From: Actinernus sp. WN-2022
Lineage: Eukaryota > Cnidaria > Anthozoa > Actiniaria > Actinernidae
Assembly: GCA_030867875.1 (NCBI GenBank)
Contig: JAOWCC010000019.1
Location: 29,780,966-29,844,965 of the forward strand
Length of the DNA: 64,000 nucleotides
Reading direction: 5' to 3'
The notes beneath the pieces are model-generated. The model was not told the DNA's origin, did not search any database, and was given only the letters and a program-made list of their open reading frames with translations. A program made the position numbers and the translations under genes. Within the stretch, counting starts at the first letter, position 1. Each line of letters opens with the position of its first letter. Below are positions 22,505-33,311 of this stretch, one piece after another.

Positions 22505-23449
22505 GTGACACCCTGGAAGACAACCTGTCTATCACAGTTTTCTTACAGAATCGGTGGAAATTGTACTGATGCCTTGTTGTTTATACAACACAAATTACTT
22601 GGAGACTTAGATGATCCGAAAAGTAATGCGGTTAGACTGTTTGCCATGGACTTTAGCAAGGCCTTTGATTTTGTTAACCATAGTATACTTTCCTCTAAAC
22701 TTAAACTTCTCCCACTGAACTCTTATATAATTAATTGGTACATAAGCTTTCTTAGTAACAGAAAACAGAGGGGGGTCTCTAACAGTATTTCTTGTGATTG
22801 GATACATGTCAACAAGTGCACAGTTCAAGGGAATGTAAGCGGGCCCTATCTTTTTAATATTTTCCTAAACGATCTTAATGTTAAACCTAACACCGATGCA
22901 GCATTAGTCAAATATGCTGATGATTCCTCAATTATTGTTCCAGCATGGAAGGACACGGCTGATGTAGCTGAAGACTACGTTAGATATTTTAGAGACTGGT
23001 CTTATACGAATCAAATGTCATGTAACCCATCAAAATGCAATGAGCTTATTTTTCGTAAAAAAGGTAACACTGAACACTATACCGGCATTGAAAGCATTCC
23101 TCAACAAAAAGAGTTAAATATCTTAGGTATCACTTTCCAACAATATTGCAAGTTCTCTAGTCACGTTAAAAATAAGCTTAGTGAAGCAAACAAATGCCTT
23201 TTTGTCTTAAGATCTCTTAGAAAGGAAGGTTTTAATCAGTCGGAAATTGACCTGTTCTTTAGCAGTATAATTATCCCTAAGATTACTTATGGACTATCCG
23301 TGTATGGCTCCTCTGAGGCTGACTTGTCCACTGTCCAATGTTTCCTTGACAGATGCTATAAGAGACGATACACTTCCAAGAATATCCTCATTAGAGAACT
23401 ACTTGAACTATATGATAAGAAACTTTTTTACAAACTATGTACAATGTAA
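22505..23449 (+). pseudogene. LINE reverse transcriptase palm and C-terminal region
   Basis: Contains motif A (MDFSKAFDFVNH, about 22646-22681), a motif B relative (TVQGNVSGPYLFNIFLNDLN, replacing the usual G-x-P-Q-G-S), motif C YADD at 22913-22924, and motif D-like NPSKCNELIFRKK. LNILGITF and the post-RT helix region with YGLSVYGSSE follow. Both catalytic aspartates of YADD and the motif A aspartate are kept. The first about 15 codons of the frame precede homology. Confidence 0.85.
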
Positions 23450-23840
23450 CAACAGCAACCATCCTCTTAAGCTACTTTTGCCAAAATCAAGTCCTCATCT
23501 AGAACCTTAAGATGTCAGTCTTCTCAGTGGCCGAAAATTAATACTGTTCATTAAAAAACATATTTTGTAAATAGATTAATCTTTAGGTATAACCTAGCTA
23601 TTCAATAGTCTTTGTTCCCACATACTTTTTGTTATATTATGAGAGTTGTATATTTATGCTTTATTATTTATAGCTGCTGTAACACACGATATGTATTTTA
23701 TCGGTGATTTATTAAAGACATTATTATTATTATTATTATCTAATCTATTCTTCATATATGTAATCTTGTAATTCTCTAATTGTCAAACTATCGTGTAAAT
23801 GCAACTTGCTTCTGAAGTGTAAATAAACTGAAACTGAAAT

Positions 23841-24351
23841 ATGTACATGATGTAGGTATAACCACATACTTTAATAATCTCCACCAGCCCATATAAATTA
23901 ACCATATCGATCAGTTTTAAGCTTTGGCCAGGGCTATCGATAACTTTTTAAGCACCCATTCCATTCATGTACGTATGATACTGCACCCATAATATTTGCC
24001 TTACTTTGTTAGCAAGTTGAATTGAACATAGTGACCATCACCTGTAACATTGAGTGAGCTCATCTGCAACAGGTTTATGGGTTACTGCCCTTATTGACAG
24101 CCAATGGCCACGTAACTAATCTATAGACCATAAGTATATATATGCAATATTCATGAAATACTGCATGTTTTATAAATTTACACTGTCTGGTGACAGCAAT
24201 TAATGATCGAGCATGCATGCACTCACTGGTTAGCAAATATGAGAAAATCAACCTTAATTGTCAGATAAAAAAGCATACAAATACAAGTTTACAAATGTCT
24301 GAAATTTGAGTACCATACAGTAGCTTTTATATTAGAGCATATTTGAAATCA
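23841..24351. other. No gene seen
   Basis: AT-rich noncoding DNA; nothing distinctive found on either strand. Confidence 0.45.
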
Positions 24352-24506
24352 TATGAGTGGGACAAACTACAGCATGGTTACCGTACTGCATGCCATGATG
24401 TTGAAATGGTTTCCTATTGTTTTTGTCTTGCTGATTCAATCAAATCACAGAGTTACAGCACTGCACGGTTATGGGCATAGTTTGGGCGTAGTTTGTCCCA
24501 CTCATA
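24352..24506. mobile_element. MITE with perfect 19-bp TIRs, 155 bp
   Basis: TATGAGTGGGACAAACTAC at 24352-24370 and its exact complement at 24488-24506. The plus frame 24353-24592 is mostly MITE sequence and is not credible as a gene. Confidence 0.85.
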
Positions 24507-24727
24507 CAAAATCTGCTCTAGGAGTTCAGTTTCAGTTCAATTTCACTGAAATAACAGAACTTTATTTGAAATCAGTCAGCCATTGCCCTTAATTATTATA
24601 AATAAGCTACCTGAGCTCAGTCTCACTTTTGTGAATCATACATTTGAAAGGTTTTAATATTGCTAATCCCAACATTTTAAAGTTTAGGAAGATTTCTTAA
24701 AACACAATACATATTGTAAGGGGGCAC

Positions 24728-25207
24728 TTAGGGACTCAGGGTCATAAAGTACATGTATAGGGGGGGGGGGGGGGGGGGGTGTGGGCTGGAAAAATAAAAT
24801 CTTCCTAAAAATCGTTTTTCATGGCCCCCACCCTAATGAAGCCTTGCACAGAATTGATTAGACACCCCCCCCCCCCCCCCCCCCCCCCCCACACACACAC
24901 AACCGCCATTTATATCATCCTAGAGGGAAGCATTAGAAACATGTTGCGACTTCTTTCAAAGCCAAACATACATGTAGGCTGTAAACCCCTTGTTTACCTC
25001 TAATTATCCCTCAAATCTTAAAGGCCTCTGAAATGACATTTCCTGCACTTTGGGACAACTTTGAAGCAAATTAAGGCATATTGACCCTAACCCTGATGTA
25101 GTGCATGATTTTTCTTGGCCCACCCTTTTTTCCATGTTGAAAAATAGTGACCCATCCCCCTCTTTTTTACCAGCCCACCCCCCTATACTTTATGACCAGT
25201 CCCTTAT
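24728..25207. mobile_element. TIR element with G- and C-tracts, about 480 bp
   Basis: The left end reads ttagggactcagggtcataaag then acatgtatag and about 20 G; the right end in reverse complement reads taagggactggtcataaag then tatag and a G run with tgggctgg. A second C run (about 26 C, then (ca)n) lies at 24865-24900. The tracts are length-unstable and may be misassembled. Confidence 0.7.
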
Positions 25208-25594
25208 AGATAAGCCAGAATGTTGTAAATTTGCATGAACATTAAGAAAGCTAGACCGACTGACCTTTAATGACTTGACCAACTGAGGATCTATGCTGGG
25301 ATATTGCATGTGTTCTTTTAAAGGTGGTATCCACATGTTATACAGTTTTTGTGTATCTTGGGGGATTGGAACTACAAATGTATATAAATGTAGGTTGGAA
25401 GAACTGATTAAGTACAATGTATATACTTACCATCAATTAATGAACATCATGTGTACGGGCACAAGAGCACATTTTTTCCTTTTCCTAGTCACAAGACTTA
25501 AACCATTAGGGATCTCAAATGGGCAGAACCAGCACGTATATATATACATGTAATTATAAGTTATACCATGGCATGAGGAGTATTAGTGATTTTA
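25208..25594. other. No gene seen
   Basis: Short overlapping frames on both strands (25190-25417, 25293-25553) with no recognisable content. Confidence 0.45.
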
Positions 25595-26291
25595 TAATTG
25601 AAGGGTTGAGTATGAAAACGACCTACATGTATGTGACTTTTTAGTGATTTTTTTCAAATTGTCAAATTCGCCTGAAAACTTCTATACAACCAGTGTGACA
25701 ACTGTTTATTACTGTTTTGGCATTTATATCGCGATTACGCCAGTAAAAACCTAAAATTCTTCACATAGAAATGACTATAAAATTATGCATATCTAGTACT
25801 AGTTTGTGTGCATTTGAGCACTTCTACTAATATGATTATCACAGCTGTGAACAATCTTTGGCTTTTCTGTAGAATAGTTTTTAAACATGAAATCTGCCTT
25901 AACTTCAAAGTGACAAAGTCCAGCCATAAACTAAAACTCTACAGCACAGACACATTAAGATCGGGTTAATTCTTCGATCAAGAGAAAGTGAAAATCCCGA
26001 TAAACAGGAGAATAACAGTGTAACTGCTCAACCGAATACGAACCAGTACTAGATATGCATAATTTTAGAGTCCCATGGGGAGACGAAAGCATTGTTGTCA
26101 AGCAAACATAGACTGTTTCTATGTGAATAATTTTAGGTTTTTACCGGTGTAATCATGATATAAATGCCAAAACAGTAATAAACAGTTGTTAAACTGGTTG
26201 TTTAGAAGTTTTCAGGCGAATTTGACGATTTGAAAAAAAATCACTAAAAAGTCAAGTCTATAGGTTGTTTCCATACTCAACCCTTCAATTA
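25595..26291. mobile_element. Foldback element with about 200-bp TIRs, 697 bp
   Basis: Left TAATTGAAGGGTTGAGTATG; right ends catactcaacccttcaatta. Inside, both arms carry tttttagtgatttttttcaaa, ttcgcctgaaaactt, ctgtttattactgttttggc and aacctaaaatt. The arms are diverged by point changes; the central spacer is about 230 bp. Confidence 0.85.
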
Positions 26292-28572
26292 CAAGCTAAG
26301 AAATTTCTGTCATTTGGGTGAGAGCAGTAGCATTTCAGCGTAATACTAGTATTTCAAACCCATATATGGAAGCTCTTGCCATATTTGGACATCATGCTGC
26401 CAGTGTCTTTTTGATCTTGTCTTAAAAAATGCCGCCAGACACGTTTACCCAAAAGTGCGAAGGGAAAATCTTGGAAAAGCAAGCTTAAAACAAGCAATTA
26501 TGCATAACTGACAATTTACAAAAGTGTAGAATCATGTTGTTGAGATACCTGAACATTGCAAAATCTTTGTGAAAGACTCAAGCATAGTTTAGTTTTTGAG
26601 TCCTTGAACAAGACGAAATTTGACCAGAAATCCCCAGCATGGCAGGATCTCCAATAAGGAATCACACAATTATAAGACTTTAACTTGATGAAAAACTTAA
26701 AAAAAAACCAAGGAAATGGACCAAATAAAAAAAATGTGTAAGTTTTCTATTCTTTCAGATCTTTTTTTTATTGCAGTTATGCATGCCTTTTCTGTCTGAG
26801 CATGATCGACTCCATGATATGATTTCGTTGGTTTTAGATGCATGCACAGCAAGCAGTGAGGGGATTGCCTCAAAAACTTCTTAGCTCATATTATAAACAC
26901 TAAATAGCATGGTTTGTACATGATATTTGGCATAAATACCACTCATAAGATTTCATAATTTTGAAATTTCTCGTGGTATGACCATGCTATTACTATTACA
27001 AATTTATCTGCGAGCCGAGGGAAGATTTGTGGAAGTACCAAGGCTGCGTGCTGAGGGACTTTTACAAATCTTCCCAAGGCACGAGGTGCAATTTAAATCA
27101 CTAATACCCAAAATGCCATGGTATAAGTTTGTTATACTATGATCACCAAGGAACAAAACAAATCTCTGAGAAGTTTAGTTTTCTCTGCCAAATTAAAGAA
27201 GTCGTAGTTGAGTTGCTTTCAAAAACGTTTTGTTTAATGCTTGACTGAGCACCATTGATTGAATGACTCTGGCATCCCCATTTTCTTAAATTTTCATAGA
27301 AACCTTCTAAAACCTAACCCTAAAATAAAAATAAACTAACCATTTTCAACCAAAAATCATTCATAGAACGACTACACTACATACACCTGCACTATAATTG
27401 AGAATTTGGCACAGTTTTGGAACAGTTTTTATACAAATGTATGTGATCTTTTGACATGCAGGTATTCTACATGTAATTGTACCATGAAGAAGTTTCATTT
27501 TGTAAATGATCAATACATCACACATCATGGTTGAACTTGCAATAATTCTAAATATTGAACAAATTCTGATTTTCAAATACCTGTCAGTTTCCAACCACGA
27601 ATGCTGTGATGACTGATGTAGCCTTCGGAACTTGTTGATGCACCGCGTTCTTTACGAATTCCCTAAGAGCAGGACAAAATAACTCTGAATATCGAAAGGC
27701 ATGGAAATGAGTCTTTGATCCAACTCCATCCAATCATGTACTCTCATGTTGGCTTCCAAGCCTTTGAAGTTTAGAGGATGATATTTTTAGAAGCACTGCA
27801 CAGATGATAAAGACTCACATGGCGGAACCTTGCTGTAAAACTGCCAGATTCTTGAATAATAATCTAAACCATTACAACATACTTTCAGCTTGTCTCTTTG
27901 CTTGTGTACTACCTAGACCATTGACATTGTGTAATTTGGCCATACTCACACTTGGATTGAGCAAGGAACACATACCTGGCATGCTTGTGTTTTACAAGCC
28001 ATGTAGCCACCTCTATACACCATACAATTGCAGGTATGTATGTAGCCAGTAGCTACAACTCCCACGTTTTAGTGGCCGGGTATTCTAAAAGTTGTACCAA
28101 AAACTGCTTTGGACACAACAAAGTTTGTGGCATTGCTATCCACAGGTACAACACATCACGATTTCATCGAACATGCGCAGTAAGAAATAAGAGAAGGGTC
28201 TGGGGTGGAGAATGAGGGATTGAAAGGAACCCATGGATGGAAGTAGTGCTTTTTCACTCCCTTCCTCTAGGTTAACCTGCATAAAATACATGTACATGTA
28301 TGTACTTTTTTTTTAACTGATTGCAATTGGCTGAAAACTTTAAACTATTGTTCGAATTAGCCATGATCTAGTACCCGAGGGCTAAAAATAACAGCCGGTC
28401 AGTCGCCGGTCAAGATCTGTATTTGCATGGTTGAAACTACTAACTGATCATCCTAAACAGCTGCCAGCTGCTCTGTCAGACACCTTAACTTATTTTCATG
28501 GCCTTTCATGCAATTATAAATTTATACTCAACAAAATATTTAGTCCTGTAAGTTTAATTATGAGCGGGCTAG
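26292..28572. other. Long stretch without a gene; one small foldback
   Basis: The only structure noticed is an imperfect inverted repeat at 27000-27095 (gagccgagggaagatttgt against acaaatcttcccaaggcacg). Short frames at 27361-27594 (minus), 27804-28052 and 27985-28215 have no recognisable domain. At about 27000 the motif ctgcgagccgaggg resembles transposon-internal hairpins. Confidence 0.45.
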
Positions 28573-28801
28573 ATTGCAGAATACCACACCACTTCGAAGA
28601 TCACTTGAAAAGCCCTTACAAATTGTGCAAAACTATTCATTTATCTCAGGTGTATATTTTATTTTAGACTCGTTCTAATTCTATAAATGATTTGGGGTTG
28701 AAAATGGGTAAGATTTGGTTAGGTTTTTAGAACTAGAAGGTTTGTATGAAAATTTGAGAAAATGCATTATTAATGAACCAAGTGGTGGGGTATTCTGCAA
28801 T
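28573..28801. mobile_element. MITE-like inverted repeat, 229 bp
   Basis: The 22-bp left arm (attgcagaataccacacc + actt) pairs with 28780-28801 at one mismatch. Similarity does not extend clearly beyond. No target duplication recognised. Confidence 0.55.
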
Positions 28802-29272
28802 CGTTCCTTGTACTACACGAATACATGCAAAAATGCATACCAGCGTCTCAGCTATCAGGGAAAGAGAAGAACGGCCAGTCGAGCTCCCGCCATTACTCGA
28901 CCGTCGTCGTCGACGAACGCATCCGATGTGCCAGCTTCTTTCGAGGACTTGGTTCTTTGGCAAGCTTCGAATTACGGCTTCGAATACCTTTTCGAGGCAT
29001 TTAGTCTTTTACTTTTACAGTTTTAGTGAGCCAGCTCGAGTTTCACACTGCATGAACACAGTTTATGAATATGAATAACCGATCACGAACAGACGGCAAG
29101 ACATATGATGTATCCTGTATAGATCATCAGAGCTCTCTCCTGCCCCCCACGGGAATAAGATTGTCCAGAACACACTCACAACGCAATTCTATTGGAGGGG
29201 AGGTACAGCGCTTATGATTGGTCGAGGATGCATAGATCACGTCTGCCACGGACTCCAATCTGCCACGCTACA
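28802..29272 (-). other. Open GC-richer stretch, possibly old exon or element flank
   Basis: Minus-strand frame 28963-28733 reads through an Arg/Ser-rich segment (VRRRRRSSNGGSS) and is followed by a GTATGC-like donor near 28840. GC content is higher than around it. No homologue recognised. It may instead be a transposon flank; evidence for a gene is weak. Confidence 0.2.
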
Positions 29273-30458
29273 CGTAGCTTGGCTTTCCGAGAAAAGGGAA
29301 GAGGAGGGGACTGGGAGCGGAAAAAGAGGGGACTGGGGGCGAGCGAAGAAGGGGAGGGGGGAGGGGAGAAGGGAAGAAGGAAAGCCTGCCGCAATCCTAT
29401 TGCATTCCGCGTTCCGCCCCCATGAATCTGGCGGTAAAATAAACCAATCAGGACATCGCCGGAAGTTGAAATGGACTACGCTGTCTAGACTACGCTGTCT
29501 ACGCTGACTACAACGTTCAAGGATGTCGTACAAAATCAATCCAAAAGCAACAGAAATGAATATAATCATTCTTAATAGTGGATTTCCTACTTATTACAAT
29601 ATAATATAATTTTTATATTTTCTATATGAAGCTTGTCGTCCATCAGAACCGCCATTTTATTTCGTAGTACGTGGTCTTGTTCACAGAAAATACTAGGTTC
29701 ATTCAATTTGATTTGGATAACTTACCTCTTTCCTGTCCAGGTTTCGACTGTATGTATGTATCTACAACTATAAGTGAAATTTCCCGATGTAGTGTACAGC
29801 TCTTGTCTTTGAGGGATTCACGAAAGGTTTTATCTTGAACGTTCTCTGCCTTTGCCAACAGAAGTTGCGGTGTATTATCGCACATTTCAGAGAGATTATT
29901 GACAGTTAGAGAACAAGCAGTTATCCCAATGGATTGAGCTTCTAATATTTGATCTTGTATGATACTTTCAAGAGGACATATCACAAGGGCAGAAGAACCA
30001 GTGGAAGACGAACTTGTCCTTCGAGCTAAAATCTTGACAAAGACCTGAAAAATCAGACTTTTTCCGTAACCAGTTGGTAAAATTGCAAGTACATCTCGAC
30101 CAGATAAAAGTTGTTCGATAGCCTCTTTTTGCTCGACTTTAAGCTCGATTTGGTGTCCCCAACGTGAGGATAAATCGTTCATTACGGTTTTACACAAATA
30201 TATTGGCGGTAAAAAAAACAAATGAAGTGATCCAAAAGATAGTTGCCATAGCGATGTCAGTCAAACGGATTTCAGCCAATAGGAAATTTAACCGACGTTT
30301 GCTCCGGTGAAATACGCGGAATGCAATAGGATTGCGGCAGGCTTTCCTTCTTCCCTTCTCCCCTCCCCTCCCCCCTCCCCTTCTTCGCTCGCCCCCAGTC
30401 CCCTCTTTTTCCGTCCCCAGTCCCCTCCTCTTTCCTTTTCTCGGAAAGCCAAGCTACG
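29273..30458. mobile_element. TIR element carrying a RecQ-like helicase exon, about 1.19 kb
   Basis: Left TIR 29273-29411 and right TIR 30315-30458 are inverted copies: cgtagcttggctttccgaga, a purine-rich stretch, cgagcgaagaaggggagggg and ccgcaatcctattgcattcc. The purine-rich middle differs by a few bp in length. Between them lies 0.9 kb holding the helicase exon 29703-30221. The right TIR interrupts the coiled-coil frame 30272-30946, whose last about 60 codons are TIR sequence. The short frames at 29192-29569 are TIR read-through. Confidence 0.75.
29703..30221 (-). pseudogene. First exon of a RecQ-like DNA helicase, DEAH box frameshifted
   Basis: The frame begins at 30221, but MNDLSSRWGH 13 codons later is an equally good start. 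It contains the Q-motif-like ELKVEQKEAIEQLLSGRD, Walker A (AILPTGYGKS), and the motif Ia block SALVICPLESIIQDQILEAQ, as in RecQ-family superfamily 2 helicases, which unwind DNA with ATP. At ISLIVVD, motif II should follow as D-E-x-H. Instead the sequence enters a (TACA)n stretch (about 29746-29762) and the continuing helicase-like residues (HTVETWTGK) are in another frame. A consensus donor GTAAGT follows at 29725. No later exons (motifs III-VI) lie within the TIR element. Thus a truncated, inactive copy, probably captured or a relic of a longer autonomous element. Confidence 0.75.
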
Positions 30459-30946
30459 CAGGCTACCGACGGTTGTGCATGTTGTGGGATGCTATTTTCT
30501 TCACATAGAACGGAGAAACTATTTGGATGGACATAATTTAAAAGCGAATCCAGTGTGGTTTCCGCCTCCAAATATTCACTTAGACATACCTTTGATGCTT
30601 CAGCTGGCTTTACGTAGTTCTTTGCTGTTTGTGCTACAGTTGGAGTTTTTAGGTTTGGATGATTCGATTCTTGATCGTTGATTACTATTTGAGATGGCGC
30701 TGGAGTCTCTTCGGTATTTTTCTCTAAACACTTCAGTTGTTTTTTAATGGTTTGGATTTCCGACTTGAATTTGATCGTGTCAGCTTGTAATTGAGAGTTC
30801 TCCATTTCTAGGTCAATTACGCGTGATGAAAGTAATATTTCAGCCTTATACGAGTTTTCTTGTTGAACAAGTTTGTCCTCCAGGTGGCTAAATCTATCAT
30901 TGTAGTATTCGTCTCGCTGAGTTGATTTCACAAGAGTGTTTCTCAT
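30272..30946 (-). pseudogene. Coiled-coil protein relic, 3' end replaced by TIR sequence
   Basis: The open frame extends upstream of the ATG at 30946 to a stop near 31047, so the Met is probably not the real start. Residues 15-75 have coiled-coil character (SHLEDKLVQQENSYKAEILL, LEMENSQLQ). A Pro/Thr-rich linker and NYVKPAEASKVCLSEYLEAE follow. From about residue 163 the frame is encoded by the right TIR of the helicase-bearing element, so the original C-terminus is lost. It is probably the continuation of the protein encoded at 30949-31716, in a different frame. Function unknown. Confidence 0.5.
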
Positions 30947-30948
30947 TT

Positions 30949-31716
30949 CTATGATGTCAGTTTCGAGATTGCAAATAACAGACCTAAATTCCGTGTTAGT
31001 GCCCTCATGAGACCTCTTGCAGAGTCGAAAGAGTTACGGCGTTTCCAAATTGTTTTCGGTGTTTCACATGTTGTATATATGTTCTCCTGATCATTGAGGA
31101 TTTCTTGTGCGTTGTTTAGATCGGTTGTTTTCTTATTGACTTTTGTTTTCTTGGAAGAGCGTGTCAACTCAAATATTTCATTGAGGTTATTATTACTTAT
31201 AGTTGCGTCTTCACTAGAATCAGAAGAATCACTATTATCAAGTGAGTTTATTACTCTCTGTCTTAGTCTTATGAATTCGACCGTCGACCAAGTATCGTAA
31301 CATATACCTTGGCACATTATCACTCCTGTAGTTAGGTAAACATGAATAGTAAGCATTAATAACCCATTTGTGATCAAATCGTCATTTTCTGAATTAGCAT
31401 CCTGTTTAACGTCCGAATCCAAGGAGTCTGATGAGCGGAATATTTTGAGTTCGATGTCTTCATAATCGGTCCCGGCTTTGTTTAGATGATCAATCCATTT
31501 GATATGGTAATCACTGCTTTCTTTTAGCGTCTCGAAGTATTGATCTTGAAGCGCTTTCACCCAGTAAAGAATGTTATGTTCCGAAGTGACGAAAGCGGCG
31601 CAGCGTACCGAAGGTTTGTAAATGTTGAGGTTGATTTCCTCAAAATTTAGTTTCTTCTGCTTCCCAGATTTTTCTTGAAATGTCTTAATCACGTATTTAT
31701 GCTGTATTTCTTCCAT
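30949..31716 (-). CDS. Acidic protein of unknown function, N-terminal part
   Basis: 255 codons from ATG at 31716. The N-terminus (IYKPSVRCAAFVTSEHNILY) and the block HVYLTTGVIMCQGICYDTWS look like a folded domain; a Ser/Asp/Glu-rich stretch (NSDSSDSSEDATISNNN) and a basic KKTKVNKKT follow, then CETPKTIWKRRNSFDS. I have the impression of a multi-copy invertebrate family but cannot name it. The last about 15 residues probably reflect a frameshift or unspliced intron, since the other frame continues as GTNTEFRSVICNLETDIIEM into the coiled-coil frame. No signal peptide or membrane segment. It may be a host gene or an ORF1-like transposon protein. Confidence 0.5.
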   Translation of the reverse strand: MEEIQHKYVIKTFQEKSGKQKKLNFEEINLNIYKPSVRCAAFVTSEHNILYWVKALQDQYFETLKESSDYHIKWIDHLNKAGTDYEDIELKIFRSSDSLDSDVKQDANSENDDLITNGLLMLTIHVYLTTGVIMCQGICYDTWSTVEFIRLRQRVINSLDNSDSSDSSEDATISNNNLNEIFELTRSSKKTKVNKKTTDLNNAQEILNDQENIYTTCETPKTIWKRRNSFDSARGLMRALTRNLGLLFAISKLTS

Positions 31717-32849
31717 TTCAATTTGTTCTAAGTCATTACAAGACTTAATAAATGCTTATAATTTGGAAAAAAACGGAGAGCATCGTGAAGTACGTGTTAT
31801 ACACACGATACCCGATACCACGATACCCACGTGAACAGTGCAATCGGATTGGTTGACGCATGGCGATCACGTGCCGTATTCACGTGGACAGCAAAATATC
31901 GCGACACAAAAAATAAAAAACTCTTGCGAATTTTGACTCGGCCGGCCAAAGGCCTGGCCCGAGTAATTAGTAAAACAACAAAGGAGTGAACCATTTACTA
32001 ATGTATGTATTAGTATAATTTCCTCAATTCGGCCCTAGACAGTCTAACCTTCCGCACTATCAAAAATAGTTATCCTCCTAACTAATATAAGTTATCTATA
32101 TATACGGTCCTGCAATTACAACTAAATGTTAAAATACATGTGAGTGTTAATATATGTGGACCAAACTACACTTATAAATGTGTGTTCGATATCGAAATAA
32201 TCTCGTTTGTTGCTCCAACGTTTCGGAAGACAACAGTTGCTGAAGCCAAGGTTGCTCGTTTGAAAGAAAGAGATGCTCAAAAGTCCAAACGTTGCCGAGC
32301 ACGGCAATGGGGACAGGCCACCATTCCACCCAGTTCATAAGTCCATCAGTCTGGAACATAAGATTGCCGCTATTAGCCCTCTCCTCCACACATTCTCACC
32401 TCTCTTAATGTACATGTACCAAAGGAACCGTGTCATTTTCTGTTAATTCATTTCAGAACGTTTTTGTCATTCAAGTTATACCAAAGCCCCCACCTGAAAA
32501 CCATTTAGGAAGTTATGATAAGGCCAGGACCTAGAAGCGGGATGTTTCAATGGTTCATATTTCTCGAACAATACGAAGTGGTATACGCTGTATGCGTTAT
32601 ACTGACAGCTATATATTTCAAAATTGGTTACACAATGCAACATGCGCCAGACACGAGACATTAAAAAACTACGGCGAGTTCAGAAAATGCAAAAACGTGT
32701 TAAGAAAATAATAGGTATAATACCTAATATTTGTTATTGAACCAGTATCTACCTAAAATCACAACCTTTGGTGCGGCACAACAACAGCAACATTTTTATT
32801 GGTCCTATAGGCCTGGATACTTCTACAAGTATATTGCTGGTGTGCATGT
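31717..32849. other. No gene; contains one copy of a dispersed repeat module
   Basis: 31820-31990 resembles 39115-39250: cggattggttgacg (inverted CCAAT), E-box-like cacgtg repeats, gcgacacaaa and the conserved end gcctggcccgagtaatta. The rest holds only short unsupported frames. Confidence 0.5.
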
Positions 32850-32936
32850 GACGTCATGGCCGCCATGTTGGATGACAATAACAAAAGAATCCTCGTTAGC
32901 TTCTCTTGTTAGTTCATCCAACATGGCGGCCACGTC
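32850..32936. mobile_element. Small foldback with YY1-like arms, 87 bp
   Basis: Left arm gacgtcatggccgccatgtt ggatga (32850-32875) pairs with 32912-32936 apart from a 2-base deletion. A spacer of about 36 bp. The arms contain GCCGCCATGTTGG, similar to the hairpin at 45575-45621 and to TIRs elsewhere in the window. Confidence 0.6.
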
Positions 32937-33311
32937 TTTGTTATTTGAATCTCAGGGGATTGGGTTGCACACCACCAATTGGTGAAGCTCCATCATCTTC
33001 AATATTACTAGGTTAATTTGAGTATAGCTGTTAAATATTGTAACCGACATTTTATGAAGAATAAATTAATATAATTGCTCATTTTGTTGGCAAATTGTTT
33101 GCCCTGATTCTGAGAATTCTTTATAGTTATGAGACACTGACACCGAATAAGTTTTGGAGAGCCAGATAATCTTTCCTCTTCGCATAGCATGAAATTAAAT
33201 AGAAAATGCTCCTTATCTTCGGTGTTTGTTGTACAGAAGAAACTTTAACGTACACCGCTTCCCCCAACCAGGCACTGAAAATGATTTACACAAATCAAGA
33301 GACCATCACCT
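32937..33311. other. No gene seen
   Basis: AT-rich. The minus frame 33008-33190 has no recognisable content. Confidence 0.4.

Larger units (their letters stand above)
21190..23840 (+). mobile_element. 5'-truncated EN-RT non-LTR retrotransposon
   Basis: The element runs from the middle of the endonuclease domain through the reverse transcriptase to a 3' end with an (ATT)n stretch (about 23715-23740) and an aaactgaaactgaaa tail (about 23828-23840). The protein is read in three frames, so at least one frameshift near 21635, a stop at 22480-22482 and another shift near 22520-22545 break it. Otherwise RT motifs are well kept, pointing to modest age. The EN+RT order and C-terminal layout fit CR1/L2-like or related clades; clade not settled. 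Confidence 0.88.

Noticed and set aside
29192..29569. Several short frames on both strands near 29.2-29.6 kb
   Set aside because: They read through the purine-rich TIR, which also appears inverted at 30315-30458.
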